From Paracoccaceae bacterium (lineage in GTDB: Bacteria; Pseudomonadota; Alphaproteobacteria; Rhodobacterales; Rhodobacteraceae): 64,000 nucleotides of DNA. Shown here in pieces: positions 16,687 to 27,136 of this stretch (the stretch's first letter is position 1; every line of letters starts with the position of its first letter). The stretch is from contig JAAFAB010000003.1 in assembly GCA_018222585.1 (NCBI GenBank), positions 1 through 64,000 of the forward strand. Direction: 5' to 3'. Below the pieces are notes generated by a model. The model did no database searches, was not told the origin of the DNA, and was given only the letters and a program-made list of their open reading frames with translations. Position numbers and translations under genes: made by a program.

Positions 16687-18636
16687 TCAGCCGCGCCCTT
16701 TCAGGTACCGCCGCTTGGCCTCTTCCGTGCGGCCCATGTCGCGGACCATGCCCTCGATGGCGGCCTCGTCGGACTTGTCGGCGTAGCGGAATTCGCTGTC
16801 GGCATAGCGGTTGATCTCCTGCACCACCATCTCGACGGTGATCGGCTGGCGCAGCTCCTCGATCATGGCGCGCTTGGTGTCGTAGTCGCGGAACAGGAAC
16901 AGCTCGGGCTCTTCCATCCACTCGTCCGGCAGCTCGAAGTCCATGGCGCGGACCTTCACCGCGTCGGTGATGTTCTTGATCGCCCGGCCGGTGAACCGCG
17001 GGTCGGCCTCCTGGATCGCCTTCAGGTAGCTGCCCAGCTTGGCGATGGTGTCGAGCGGGCCCAACCGCTGCTGCACCGCGTCGTAGACCGTGACCAGACC
17101 GGCCTCGGACGGGCGGGCGTGAGAGGCAAAGCTCTCGGCCACCGCACGCTTGATCTCCTGCGCGGCGTAAAGCTCGTGATCACCCAGGGGGATGTCGTGG
17201 CGCTTGCCCAGAAGCAGGGCCAGGATGTCGACGTAGTCTTCGCGGGTGCGCGGGCCGTCGACCAGGAAGCGGGCGCCGGCGCGCTGGCGCAGGGCGTCGT
17301 CGACGTTCTCGGGGTAGTTCGAGAACATGCCGAAGGTGCAATTGCCGCGCACCACCGTATTGGCGCCGGCAAAGCTTTCCATCAGCACGGCAGTGATTTC
17401 CTGCTGACCGGCCGAGGACTGGCGGTCGCCGCGCTTGCCGGCGATCTGGTCGATATCGTCGACGGTGCCGAAGCCGATGACGGCGGGGTCCATGATCTCG
17501 GAAATGAACGCCTTGGCGTTCTGGCCCGACTTGCCCTGGTAGCTGTCGATGTTCTCGGTCGAGAGGTTGCGGTAGCGGAAGGGATAGCCCGCGACCTGGC
17601 AGTAGTCGTTCAGCAGCCCGGCCATCATCTGGATCAGGGTGGTCTTGCCGGTGCCGGGCATGCCGTCGCCCATGAAGGTGAAGATGAAGCCGCCGAGTTC
17701 CGCGAAGGGGTTCATCCGCCGGTCGAAATCATAGGCCATCAGCATCTTGGCCAGCTTCATCGCCTGGTACTTGGCGATATGGTTGCCGACCACCTCGTGC
17801 GGCTTCTTGAAGCTCATCACCAGGGTCGAGCTTTTCGCATGGCTGGCGGGGGTGAAGCCGCGCACGGTCAGGTCATCGGCCTCGATCCGCCAGGTGGCGC
17901 CGGTGAAGGCACCCAGATGGGGGTGGCCTTCGGCGCGCAGGCGGACCTTTTCCATCACCAGCTGGCACCAGGCCGAAATCACCGGCACCAGCTTCTCCTC
18001 GTCGCCGATGGCGAAGGCGGCCAGCTTCTGGTCCAGCTCCCACAGGGCGCCCTGCAGGGCGAGGGGGGCATTGTCGGTCAGGATCTCCTCGGCGTCGCCG
18101 GGATCGACGGTCACTTCGCCCAGGTGCGAGGACAGGAGGTAGGACAGCGCATTGGCCAGCACATGCAGCTGCAACAGCGACTCGGCGGCCAGCAGCTCCG
18201 AGAACGCGCCCGCACGGTCGCGGGGCAGCACGTTGTCGAGGTTGGCGCGCTTCAGCTCGGTCAGGGCGGTCGCCTCGCTGAAGCTCTCGCCCAGGGCCAT
18301 GGCGATGGAGAGCGCCCGGCGCAGGGCCCGCGCGACGGCCGCCTGGCGGGGCGAGGTCAGCGGGTCGTCATCGTCGCAGGCGGCCAGACGCGCCAGCAGG
18401 TGCACGCCCGAGGCGGCCTCGGTCCGCCGGGTCGTCAGCCCCACGGTGGTCGAGCGGAAACGGCGCCGCGTGCCGCCGATGCCGGGCGAGCGCTCTTCGC
18501 GCTGGACGGGGGCCGGGACGGCAGCGCGGGCCAGCCGGGGGGCATGGTCGAAACCTTCAAGCAGCGCCTCGGCGGCGGAGTAGTGCTTGCGGATATCCTC
18601 TTCCCGCAGCTCCATCTGATCGCCGGTCAAACTCAT
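16687..18636 (-). CDS. AAA+ family ATPase of an uncharacterised Rhodobacterales cluster
   Basis: The 649-residue protein has a long helical N-terminal region (1-310), a Walker A GDGMPGTGKTTL (323-334), a Walker-B-like GTVDDIDQI near 390-398, and a C-terminal AAA lid with NITDAVKVRAMDFELP. The N-terminal part has Arg- and Pro-rich stretches. It is probably a cytoplasmic ATPase remodelling a protein partner; the partners are likely the 372-residue protein and the coiled-coil protein immediately upstream. AAGGA lies nine bases before the start. I recognise no named family. Confidence 0.85.
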   Translation of the reverse strand: MSLTGDQMELREEDIRKHYSAAEALLEGFDHAPRLARAAVPAPVQREERSPGIGGTRRRFRSTTVGLTTRRTEAASGVHLLARLAACDDDDPLTSPRQAAVARALRRALSIAMALGESFSEATALTELKRANLDNVLPRDRAGAFSELLAAESLLQLHVLANALSYLLSSHLGEVTVDPGDAEEILTDNAPLALQGALWELDQKLAAFAIGDEEKLVPVISAWCQLVMEKVRLRAEGHPHLGAFTGATWRIEADDLTVRGFTPASHAKSSTLVMSFKKPHEVVGNHIAKYQAMKLAKMLMAYDFDRRMNPFAELGGFIFTFMGDGMPGTGKTTLIQMMAGLLNDYCQVAGYPFRYRNLSTENIDSYQGKSGQNAKAFISEIMDPAVIGFGTVDDIDQIAGKRGDRQSSAGQQEITAVLMESFAGANTVVRGNCTFGMFSNYPENVDDALRQRAGARFLVDGPRTREDYVDILALLLGKRHDIPLGDHELYAAQEIKRAVAESFASHARPSEAGLVTVYDAVQQRLGPLDTIAKLGSYLKAIQEADPRFTGRAIKNITDAVKVRAMDFELPDEWMEEPELFLFRDYDTKRAMIEELRQPITVEMVVQEINRYADSEFRYADKSDEAAIEGMVRDMGRTEEAKRRYLKGRG

Positions 18637-18697
18637 CGCATCAATCCTTCATCTGGCTCGAAATGGCCGGGCCGGGCGCGCCCGGCCTCTGCAAATC

Positions 18698-19816
18698 TCA
18701 GTAACTGAGGACCTTTTCGCCCGCCCCCACGACGTATTTCTTTACCCGCGCGAAGCCCGGTGGGTTCAGTTCCGACAGCACCTGGAAGGGCCGCGCCGGC
18801 AGGATCAGCGCCCGCTCGCGGCGGGTCGCGCCCAGTTCGGCGCCGTCGTAGGGGGCCAGCTGGAAGACCTCGCGCTCGACCGCGCCGAACCAGCCGGTCT
18901 TCTCGCTGCGCACCTCCTTCGAGACCAGCTCTTCCGAGGTCCAGGCCAGGGCCCAGTCCTCGGACTCGATCCCCGCGGCCTGGGCCAGCACATCGCGGAT
19001 CGGGCCGGACTGCTGGGTGTAGGCGTGGGAATACATCGGCCCGAGGTGGATGCGCCGCAACCGCTTGGGATGCAGGGTGTCGAAATCCTGGTCGAAGCCC
19101 TGGGCGATGGTCAGCAGCTTCAGTCCGCCCAGGCTTTGCGACACCAGATGCGCCTGCACCTGCGGCCAGCGCGAGGGGTCCGCGGGCAGGCCATGGCGGC
19201 CCTCGTCCTCGACCTCCATCAGGTAGATCACCGGCAGGTTGACCTGGGTGTCATAGACCGACCAGTGCAGCAGGTAGCGCCGCCGCCCGCCGTCGAGGGT
19301 CTCCAGCCAGTCGCCTTCGGGGTCGTTGCGCGGCCAGAACAGATTCCCCCGCGCCAGCTCTTCGTAATAGAGCCGCTGCGACAGGGCGAACTGGGTCCGG
19401 GTCGGCACCTGGTGGTCAGAGACGATCTCTTCCAGCATCTGCCGCTTCAGCCCCGCAACCGTGGGCATCGAGGCGAGGTGCTTGGCCGCCTGTCCGGCGT
19501 CATTGGCCATCACCATCAGCTCCTGCGCCGCGGGAAAGCCGCTTTCGTGGTTGTCGATGGTAAGAGAGCCGAAGAACCGCCCCGTGTCGCGCCCGGCCAG
19601 AAGGTATTTCATCGACAGGGCGCGGAAGGTGAAGGTCAGCATCGCGACCTGGCGCGCCAGCACCTCGGTTTCGCGGTCGTTCAGGTGCTTTTCGGCCCGC
19701 ATCACCCCGGCTACATGGGCGAGATGGCCCATGATCGCCTCGAACTTGCGGAAATAGCGCCGCGAGGCATGGGAGTCGGTCAGCCCGACCCGGTCACTGA
19801 GGTTGCTGTCACTCAT
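18698..19816 (-). CDS. Conserved hypothetical protein in AAA+ cluster
   Basis: The 372-residue protein has no signal peptide, TM segment or motif I recognise. The first 140 residues look helical, the middle contains mixed strands around RYLLHWSVYDTQVNLPVIYL, and the end is basic. It lies 61 bp before the AAA+ gene and 122 bp after the coiled-coil gene, on the same strand. It is a candidate adaptor or substrate of the ATPase; that is inference. Confidence 0.7.
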   Translation of the reverse strand: MSDSNLSDRVGLTDSHASRRYFRKFEAIMGHLAHVAGVMRAEKHLNDRETEVLARQVAMLTFTFRALSMKYLLAGRDTGRFFGSLTIDNHESGFPAAQELMVMANDAGQAAKHLASMPTVAGLKRQMLEEIVSDHQVPTRTQFALSQRLYYEELARGNLFWPRNDPEGDWLETLDGGRRRYLLHWSVYDTQVNLPVIYLMEVEDEGRHGLPADPSRWPQVQAHLVSQSLGGLKLLTIAQGFDQDFDTLHPKRLRRIHLGPMYSHAYTQQSGPIRDVLAQAAGIESEDWALAWTSEELVSKEVRSEKTGWFGAVEREVFQLAPYDGAELGATRRERALILPARPFQVLSELNPPGFARVKKYVVGAGEKVLSY

Positions 19817-19938
19817 CCTGTCGTCCCGTTCTCGTCGTCCCTCACGGCCGCGCGCGACCGTCCCGGCAGCCGATCAATGCGCGGCCCCGCGCCCCGGCCA
19901 AGGCCGGAACGGGATGCATCGGCCGGCGCGATGGCCTC

Positions 19939-21015
19939 TCAGCCGCCGTAGAGGTTCTTGTCGTGCTTCTCGACGATCTTCTGGAAGCGGCGGGCAAAGC
20001 GTTCGTCCGCCTTGGCCTTGGCTTCCAGCACCGAACGGGCAAAGACCATCTGGCCTTCGTGCGCTTCCATCATGTCGGCCATGCGGGCGTTGGTCGCGGC
20101 ACCGATCTGGGCCATGGCCTGCTGCGCCTGCTTGTCGGTCTCGACGCCGATCTCGTTGATGCGGTGCGCCACTTCCTGTTGCTGCGCCGTCTTCAGCGAC
20201 TTCGTCAGCGCATCATACAGGACGACCCGCTGCGAAGTGTCGGTCTTCAGCTTGTTGATCAGCACCATCTGCGTCGCCGCCTGGTTCTGCAGGCTGTCGA
20301 CCCAGGACTTGCCCTTCTCGATGTAGCGCTCAAGGGTCTGGCTCTTGGCCAGCTTGACCTGTTCGTCCTGCACCAGCCCGTTGTAACGGGTGTTCATCTC
20401 GGCCAGCTTCGTCTCGAGCTGGGTGCGCGCGGCGGCATCCTGTTCGACCGCGATCTTGTTCTCAAGCTCGATGATCTCGGGATCCATGTCGGTGATTTCC
20501 GACCGCACGTCCTCCAGCCCGGCCACGGTCGCCTCGCGCTCGGCCAGGGTCTCGGTCAGCTTGGCCTCGACCTTGTCCTTTTCCTCGTTCAGCACGGCCA
20601 ACTGGCCTTCCAGCAGCTGAATGATCACGTCGGACTTGGCGATCAGGTCCTGCAGCTTGTCGTCGATGCTGGCGGTGCGGATGCGTTCCTGCCGCAGGTT
20701 GTCGGACTTGGCCTTCGAGAAGATGCCGATGAAGCTTTCCCAGCCGGTCTTGCCGCGCATCTCGTCGAAGTCCTTCGAGAACTGCGCCGTGACATCATCG
20801 AGGCCCATGATCAGCTCGGCGATATTGGCGTTCATCGCTTCGGTATGAGCGTGGACATCGTCCAGCGTCGCGTTCTCGATCTCGATGCTCACGTCCGCGC
20901 CGGTGTCCATCTTCTCGCGCGCGGTCTCGATCCGGGCGGTCAGCTCGGAAATCTTCGACTGCGCGGCGGCAACCTGCTTCTGGCTCTGTTCAAGCTGGGC
21001 CTCGAATTGCGACAT
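19939..21015 (-). CDS. Long coiled-coil protein, first gene of the AAA+ cluster
   Basis: The 358-residue protein is almost entirely heptad-rich helix (about 5-45 and 130-345), acidic in the first half and basic at the end. A GWESFIGIFSKAKSDNLRQE segment near 90-110 breaks the coil. The overall look is like TelA-type toxic-anion-resistance proteins or PspA/ESCRT-like membrane scaffolds, but no signature proves this. GGAGG precedes the ATG and the 180-bp divergent gap upstream should carry the operon promoter. Confidence 0.75.
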   Translation of the reverse strand: MSQFEAQLEQSQKQVAAAQSKISELTARIETAREKMDTGADVSIEIENATLDDVHAHTEAMNANIAELIMGLDDVTAQFSKDFDEMRGKTGWESFIGIFSKAKSDNLRQERIRTASIDDKLQDLIAKSDVIIQLLEGQLAVLNEEKDKVEAKLTETLAEREATVAGLEDVRSEITDMDPEIIELENKIAVEQDAAARTQLETKLAEMNTRYNGLVQDEQVKLAKSQTLERYIEKGKSWVDSLQNQAATQMVLINKLKTDTSQRVVLYDALTKSLKTAQQQEVAHRINEIGVETDKQAQQAMAQIGAATNARMADMMEAHEGQMVFARSVLEAKAKADERFARRFQKIVEKHDKNLYGG

Positions 21016-21196
21016 CTGTCCCTCCGGTTGAAATATCTGCGTCCAATATGGGGAGTGTTAATGCCCTTTACATCACCCCTTCGTCGACTTCCCCAATTTC
21101 ATGATCGGGTAGCGGCGTCATTACAAGGGTCTTGGCCGTTGCACCCCGCCCCGGCGCGCGGTTTAGTGCCGCCGGAAGACAACGAAGGAGCCCGCC

Positions 21197-22177
21197 ATGC
21201 AGAACCTGATCACCGATGTCGAGGGGCTGCTGGTCGGCCAGTCGCAGGATAGCCGGGTCAAGACCGGCGTCACCGTGCTGACCGCAGAGGCGCCTTTCAC
21301 CGCAGCGGTGCATGTCATGGGCGGCGCGCCCGGCACGCGGGAAACCGACCTGCTGGCGCCGGACAAGACGGTGCAGAAGGTCGATGCGCTGGTGCTCTCG
21401 GGCGGCTCGGCCTTCGGGCTGGACGCGGCGGGCGGCGTCGCCGATGCCCTGCGCGCGGAGGGGCGCGGCTACCGCGCCGGGCCGGTGCGGGTGCCCATCG
21501 TGCCCTCGGCGATCCTCTTCGATCTGGTGAACGGCGGTGACAAGGACTGGGACGAGAACCCCTACAAGGCGCTTGGCCGCGCGGCCTATGCGGCACGCGG
21601 CGCCAGGTTCGAAATCGGCTCTCACGGCGCGGGCACGGGGGCGATGACGGCGGGGCTGAAGGGCGGCCTCGGCTCGGCCTCGGTGCGACTGCCGACGGGT
21701 CATGTGGTCGCGGCGTTGGTGGCAGTCAATGCGCTTGGCACGGCGACGGTCGGCGCCGGGCGGCAGTTCTGGGCCGCTCCGTGGGAGCAGGGCGACGAAT
21801 TCGGCGGCCTCGGCCTGCCCGACCGTTTCCCCGATCCGCACCACCCCGTGACCAAGGCCGAGTTGATGGGCATCGCCCGGGGCAACACCACCATCGGCAT
21901 TGTCGCCACCGATGCCGATATCGACCAGGCCCAGGTCACCCGGCTGGCCACCGCCGCCCATGACGGCTATGCCCGCGCGCTGGTGCCCAGCCACACCCCC
22001 GCCGACGGAGACCTGATCTTCGGCGCCGCCACCGGCGCGAAGCCCCTGACGGGCGAATTCGACATGCTGGCGCTCTGCCACGCGGCCTCGGTCGTGATGA
22101 CCCGCGCCATCGCGCGCGGCGTCCATGCCGCAAGCCCGGCAGAGGGCGATCCCTTCCCCTGCTGGTCGCAGCTCTAG
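21197..22177 (+). CDS. P1-family peptidase (DmpA/L-aminopeptidase D-esterase type)
   Basis: The 326-residue protein is an Ntn-like hydrolase of peptidase family S58. It has the N-terminal core VEGLLVGQ..., VLSGGSAFGLDAAGG, and the self-cleavage region RGNTTIGIVATDADID where the catalytic Thr or Ser becomes a new N-terminus. Members release N-terminal D- or L-amino acids or beta-peptides. GAAGGAG precedes the start at 21197. It is divergent from the coiled-coil gene and followed by a dehydrogenase 57 bp downstream. Confidence 0.88.
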   Translation: MQNLITDVEGLLVGQSQDSRVKTGVTVLTAEAPFTAAVHVMGGAPGTRETDLLAPDKTVQKVDALVLSGGSAFGLDAAGGVADALRAEGRGYRAGPVRVPIVPSAILFDLVNGGDKDWDENPYKALGRAAYAARGARFEIGSHGAGTGAMTAGLKGGLGSASVRLPTGHVVAALVAVNALGTATVGAGRQFWAAPWEQGDEFGGLGLPDRFPDPHHPVTKAELMGIARGNTTIGIVATDADIDQAQVTRLATAAHDGYARALVPSHTPADGDLIFGAATGAKPLTGEFDMLALCHAASVVMTRAIARGVHAASPAEGDPFPCWSQL

Positions 22178-22234
22178 GCTGGTCGGCACCGCCCGACGCC
22201 CTACCTCCGTCACGACATGCTGACGGAGGATATC

Positions 22235-23710
22235 ATGCTGGATGCCGACAAGACCGACCTGAAGAGCCACCTGAAGGACCCGTCGCTGCTGGTCGAGGCA
22301 GCGCGCATCGGCGATGCCTGGGTCACGGGCGACGAGGGCAGTTTCGATGTGGTGAACCCGGCGCGCGGCGACGTGATCGCCCGGGTCGCGGACTGCTCGC
22401 GCAGCCAGATCGCCGCCGCCATCGACGCCGCCCATGCCGCCCAGAAGGACTGGGCGCAATGGACCGGCAAGGAGCGCGCCCAGGTGCTGCGCCGCTGGTT
22501 CGACCTGATGATGGAACACCAGGACGACCTCGGCGCGATCCTGACCGCCGAACAGGGCAAGCCCCTGGCCGAGGCGAAGGGAGAAATCGCCTATGGCGCC
22601 GGGTTCATCGAGTTCTTCGGCGAAGAGGCCAAGCGCGTCTACGGCGAAACGATCCCCGGCCACCAGCGCGACAAGCGCATCACCGTGATCAAGCAGCCCG
22701 TCGGTGTGGCGGCTTCGATCACCCCCTGGAATTTCCCCAATGCGATGATCACCCGCAAGGCCGGCCCGGCCCTTGCGGCCGGCTGCAGCTTCGTGGCGCG
22801 TCCGGCGAAAGAGACCCCCCTTTCGGCGCTGGTGCTGGCGGTGCTGGCCGAACGCGCCGGCATCCCGGCGGGGGTGTTCAACGTGGTGACATCCTCGAAA
22901 AGCTCGGACGCGGGGAAAGAGTTCTGCGAGAACCCCAAGGTGCGCAAGCTGACCTTCACCGGCTCGACTGAGGTCGGGCGCATCCTGCTGAAACAGGCCG
23001 CCGACCAGGTGATGAAATGCTCGATGGAGCTGGGCGGCAATGCGCCCTTCATCGTCTTCGACGACGCCGATCTGGATGCCGCCGTCGAGGGCGCGATCAC
23101 CTGCAAGTTCCGCAACAACGGCCAGACCTGCGTCTGCGCCAACCGCATCTACGTGCAGTCGGGCGTCTACGATGCCTTCGCCGGCAAGCTGAAGGACCGC
23201 GTGGCGCAGATGAAGGTCGCCGACGGCTTCGAAGAGGGCGCCGAGCTGGGCCCGCTGATCAACGCCGAAGCGGTCGAGAAGGTCGAGGACCACATCGCCG
23301 ACGCCCGCGCCAAGGGCGCCGAGGTGATCCTCGGCGGCCAGAAGGGCGAGGCGGGGTTGTTCTTCGACCCCACCATCGTCACCGGCGCCACGAAAGAGAT
23401 GAAGTTCTCGACCGAAGAAACCTTCGGTCCCCTCGCCCCGCTCTTCAAGTTCGACACGGTCGACGAGGTGATCGAGCTGGCCAACGACACGATCTTCGGC
23501 CTCGCCAGCTACTTCTACGCCAAGGACCTCAGCCGCGTGACCAAGGTGCAGGAGGCGCTGGAATACGGCATCGTCGGCGTGAACACCGGTCTGATCTCGA
23601 CCGAGGTCGCGCCCTTCGGCGGCGTCAAGCAATCGGGCCTGGGGCGCGAAGGCAGCCACCACGGCATCGAGGAATTCCTCGAGATGAAATACATCTGCAC
23701 GTCGGTCTGA
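22235..23710 (+). CDS. gabD: NAD(P)-dependent succinate-semialdehyde-type dehydrogenase
   Basis: The 491-residue aldehyde dehydrogenase has ITPWNFPNAM, the catalytic Glu in MELGGNAPF, the catalytic Cys in NNGQTCVCAN, and the C-terminal FGGVKQSGLGREG that is typical of GabD-like enzymes. It would oxidise succinate semialdehyde, or a close semialdehyde, to the acid. The Met at 22235 follows GGAGG at the right spacing; another ATG six codons earlier has no such site. No gabT lies nearby, so the exact substrate is open. Confidence 0.85.
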   Translation: MLDADKTDLKSHLKDPSLLVEAARIGDAWVTGDEGSFDVVNPARGDVIARVADCSRSQIAAAIDAAHAAQKDWAQWTGKERAQVLRRWFDLMMEHQDDLGAILTAEQGKPLAEAKGEIAYGAGFIEFFGEEAKRVYGETIPGHQRDKRITVIKQPVGVAASITPWNFPNAMITRKAGPALAAGCSFVARPAKETPLSALVLAVLAERAGIPAGVFNVVTSSKSSDAGKEFCENPKVRKLTFTGSTEVGRILLKQAADQVMKCSMELGGNAPFIVFDDADLDAAVEGAITCKFRNNGQTCVCANRIYVQSGVYDAFAGKLKDRVAQMKVADGFEEGAELGPLINAEAVEKVEDHIADARAKGAEVILGGQKGEAGLFFDPTIVTGATKEMKFSTEETFGPLAPLFKFDTVDEVIELANDTIFGLASYFYAKDLSRVTKVQEALEYGIVGVNTGLISTEVAPFGGVKQSGLGREGSHHGIEEFLEMKYICTSV

Positions 23711-23750
23711 GCGCGGATTTCGGCCCCCGGTGGGGCCGAACGAAGCCTCC

Positions 23751-23858
23751 GGCGGGAGTATTTGGGGCCATCGAATGGATGCAAGGGGCTCTTATACCCA
23801 TTCGATGGCTGAAAATACTCTGGGGGAGTCGGCAAGGCCGACGGGGGCAAAGCCCCCT
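23751..23858. repeat. Dispersed intergenic repeat with long inverted arms (copy A)
   Basis: Arms at 23756-23778 and 23798-23820 match at 20 of 23 bases (GAGTATTT...CCATCGAATGG). They are followed by a GGGGGCAAAGCCCCC-type box. The whole unit lies between the convergent stops of the dehydrogenase and rlmN. A related copy in the opposite orientation lies at 39941-40056. It could act as a bidirectional terminator. Confidence 0.6.
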
Positions 23859-23867
23859 GCACCGATC

Positions 23868-25052
<1,185 letters not shown>

Positions 25053-25260
25053 GGCGGACTCGGTACATTCGGGGGGCGGAAGCCGGGTCTATACCGGATT
25101 CCCCGGCACATGAAAACCCATGGCGGCAAGGCGCCCCGAGGGGCGCCCGGCATGGGTCTGCGTTCAAGGGGCACCCTGGGCACCGCCCCCCGGTCAGGAA
25201 AAGCCGGGCTCTGGTTCGCACCTGAAACGCTCCCCCGGAGCGCGTCAGGGACGGTGCTCC

Positions 25261-25782
25261 TTACTGGCAGCGGCGTTCGCTGTCTTCCACGGCGGCGGTG
25301 AAGCCCATGAGAGAGAAAGTATCCTTGGTCACCGTGCCCCGGCTGGAGCGCGCGGTCAGCACCGCTTCGGATCCCGCCTTCAGCACGGTCAGGATCCGGG
25401 CATCATCGGCGGTGGTCGCCGGCCAGGCCCATTCACCCTCGGTATAGAGCTCGAAGGTATTGCCATCCACGTCCAGCGAAACGGTCGAGCCTTCGGCGAA
25501 GGGATAGCCGCCGGTGAAGGCCAGCTGGCCGGTGACCGATGCGCCGGGACGGTAGAAGGCCATCAGCTGAATCTCGCTGCGACGCACCGAGACGACCTCG
25601 CCGTCACGGGTGTTCACGGTCTCTTTCGGCACCGAGACCGCCCAGCATTCGCGGGGGTCGGTTTCCTCGAAGACGGACCAGTCGGTCCGTGCCGCCACCT
25701 GGTTCTCGCTCACGCTCTGGGCCCATGCGGTGCCGGCCGCAGTGGCGAAGATCGCCGCAGCCACGATACCCCGGAATGTCAT
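25261..25782 (-). CDS. Invasion-associated locus B (IalB)-like secreted protein
   Basis: The 173-residue protein has a clear signal peptide (MTFRGIVAAAIFATAAGTAWAQ) and mature residues DWSVFEETDPRECWAVSVP that match the IalB family. It would sit in the periplasm or outer envelope. IalB of Bartonella helps erythrocyte invasion, but the family is widespread in free-living alphaproteobacteria with unknown roles. The start at 25782 follows TTGGAGG; the longer open frame upstream is the shadow of the divergent asparaginase gene. Confidence 0.85.
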   Translation of the reverse strand: MTFRGIVAAAIFATAAGTAWAQSVSENQVAARTDWSVFEETDPRECWAVSVPKETVNTRDGEVVSVRRSEIQLMAFYRPGASVTGQLAFTGGYPFAEGSTVSLDVDGNTFELYTEGEWAWPATTADDARILTVLKAGSEAVLTARSSRGTVTKDTFSLMGFTAAVEDSERRCQ

Positions 25783-25971
25783 CTGTACAGCCTCCAAGCC
25801 GTCCTTGCCTCTTGTCCTGCCCCCTGCTGCCTTCGCGGCGTCTTGCGGGGCCTCATGTTCGCTCGACATTGCAATACTAGCCGGAATACTGCCACAAGCG
25901 AAAGGTCGATTGGCGAGAAATCGCACACGTCCGGGTGAACGAGGGCGGGTGAGCGAGGGAAAGGAAAGCAG

Positions 25972-27015
25972 ATGCAGGTTTCGGGCGCAGGGGGGACTTT
26001 CCCCGCAATCGGGGCGCAGGGGGACGGCGCCGTGCCGATGGCCGAGCTCTGGCGCGGCAACCTCTGCGAGTCGCTGCACTACGGTCATGCGGTGGTCGTC
26101 GATACCACGGGACAAATCGTCGAAGCCTGGGGCAATCCCCAGGCGGTGATCTACCCGCGCTCGTCCTGCAAGATGATCCAGGCCCTGCCGCTGGTGGAAA
26201 GCGGCGCCGCCGATGCCGCCGGGCTCAGCCCGAAGCAGCTGGCGCTCTCCTGCGCCTCGCACAACGGCGCGGCGATCCACTCCGAGGCGGTGACCTCCTG
26301 GTTGGCCGGGCTGGGCATGGGCGAGGACAACCTGCGCTGCGGCCCGCAGGAGCCCGCCGACATCCCCGCCCGCGACGCGCTGATCCGCGCCGGCGACAGC
26401 CCTTGCCAGATCCACAACAACTGCTCGGGCAAGCACGCGGGCTTCCTGACGCTGAACCGCCACCTCGGTGCCGGAACCGAATACACCGAATTCGACCACC
26501 CCGTGCAGCAGGCCGCGCTGCGCGCCTTCGAGGAGGTCACGGGCGAGTCGATCCGGGGCTGGGGCGTCGATGGCTGCTCGGCGCCGAACTTCGCCACCTC
26601 CCTGCTGGGGCTGGCCCGCGCCATGGGCCGCTTTGCCGGGGCCCGCGAAGGCCGGGGCCCGCGTGAAAGCGCCCAGGCCCGGCTGACCCAGGCAATGATG
26701 GCCCACCCCGAGATGGTGGCGGGCGAGACCCGTGCCTGCACCGAACTGATGCGCGCAATGAACGGACAGGCGGCGATCAAGACCGGCGCCGAGGCGGTGT
26801 TCGTGGCGATCCTGCCCGGCAAGGGCCTCGGCATCGCGCTGAAGGTGCTCGACGGCACGACCCGCGCCAGCGAGGCGGCCATCGCGGCGCTGCTGGTGAA
26901 ATACGGCGTGCTGGATCCGGCCCATCCGGCGGCCAAGGCACGGCTGAACCCTGAACTGCGCTCGCGCCGCGGCTTGCTGGCCGGAGAGATCCGGGTGGCG
27001 GACGGGTTCGCCTGA
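25972..27015 (+). CDS. Asparaginase (Rhizobium-type, AnsA/AsnII family)
   Basis: The 347-residue protein belongs to the thermolabile asparaginase family typified by the Rhizobium etli enzyme. Signatures are YPRSSCKMIQALPLVESGAA (SSCK motif with the nucleophilic Ser), NNCSGKHAGF and GVDGCSAPNFATSL. It hydrolyses L-asparagine to aspartate and ammonia. Two in-frame starts are possible; 25972 has AGGAAA upstream, while 26038 would start at MAELWRGNL, where conservation begins. It is divergent from the ialB-like gene. Confidence 0.87.
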   Translation: MQVSGAGGTFPAIGAQGDGAVPMAELWRGNLCESLHYGHAVVVDTTGQIVEAWGNPQAVIYPRSSCKMIQALPLVESGAADAAGLSPKQLALSCASHNGAAIHSEAVTSWLAGLGMGEDNLRCGPQEPADIPARDALIRAGDSPCQIHNNCSGKHAGFLTLNRHLGAGTEYTEFDHPVQQAALRAFEEVTGESIRGWGVDGCSAPNFATSLLGLARAMGRFAGAREGRGPRESAQARLTQAMMAHPEMVAGETRACTELMRAMNGQAAIKTGAEAVFVAILPGKGLGIALKVLDGTTRASEAAIAALLVKYGVLDPAHPAAKARLNPELRSRRGLLAGEIRVADGFA

Positions 27016-27022
27016 GGGGACC

Positions 27023-27051
27023 GGGGGAGGTGGATTTCATCCACCTCCCCC
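27023..27051. terminator. 13-bp perfect hairpin between convergent asparaginase and polA
   Basis: GGGGGAGGTGGAT (27023-27035) and ATCCACCTCCCCC (27039-27051) flank a TTC loop, 8 bp after the asparaginase stop. It can fold on either strand, as expected for a bidirectional terminator. No T-run follows on either side. Confidence 0.6.
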
Positions 27052-27136
27052 CGCGCGCCGCTCACGTTTCGTCGCCGCAACACCCCTCCGCCCGCAAATC
27101 CCGCAGGGTGAGTGCGAACCGACCAAACCCCCTACG

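Noticed and set aside
22217-22237. Earlier ATG of the succinate-semialdehyde-type dehydrogenase gene
   Set aside because: It has no proper ribosome site, whereas GGAGG lies at the right distance from the ATG at 22235.
25261-26925. Very long open frame on the minus strand overlapping the asparaginase gene
   Set aside because: It is the antisense shadow of the asparaginase gene fused to the IalB-like gene; only the last 173 codons have a signal peptide and family match.
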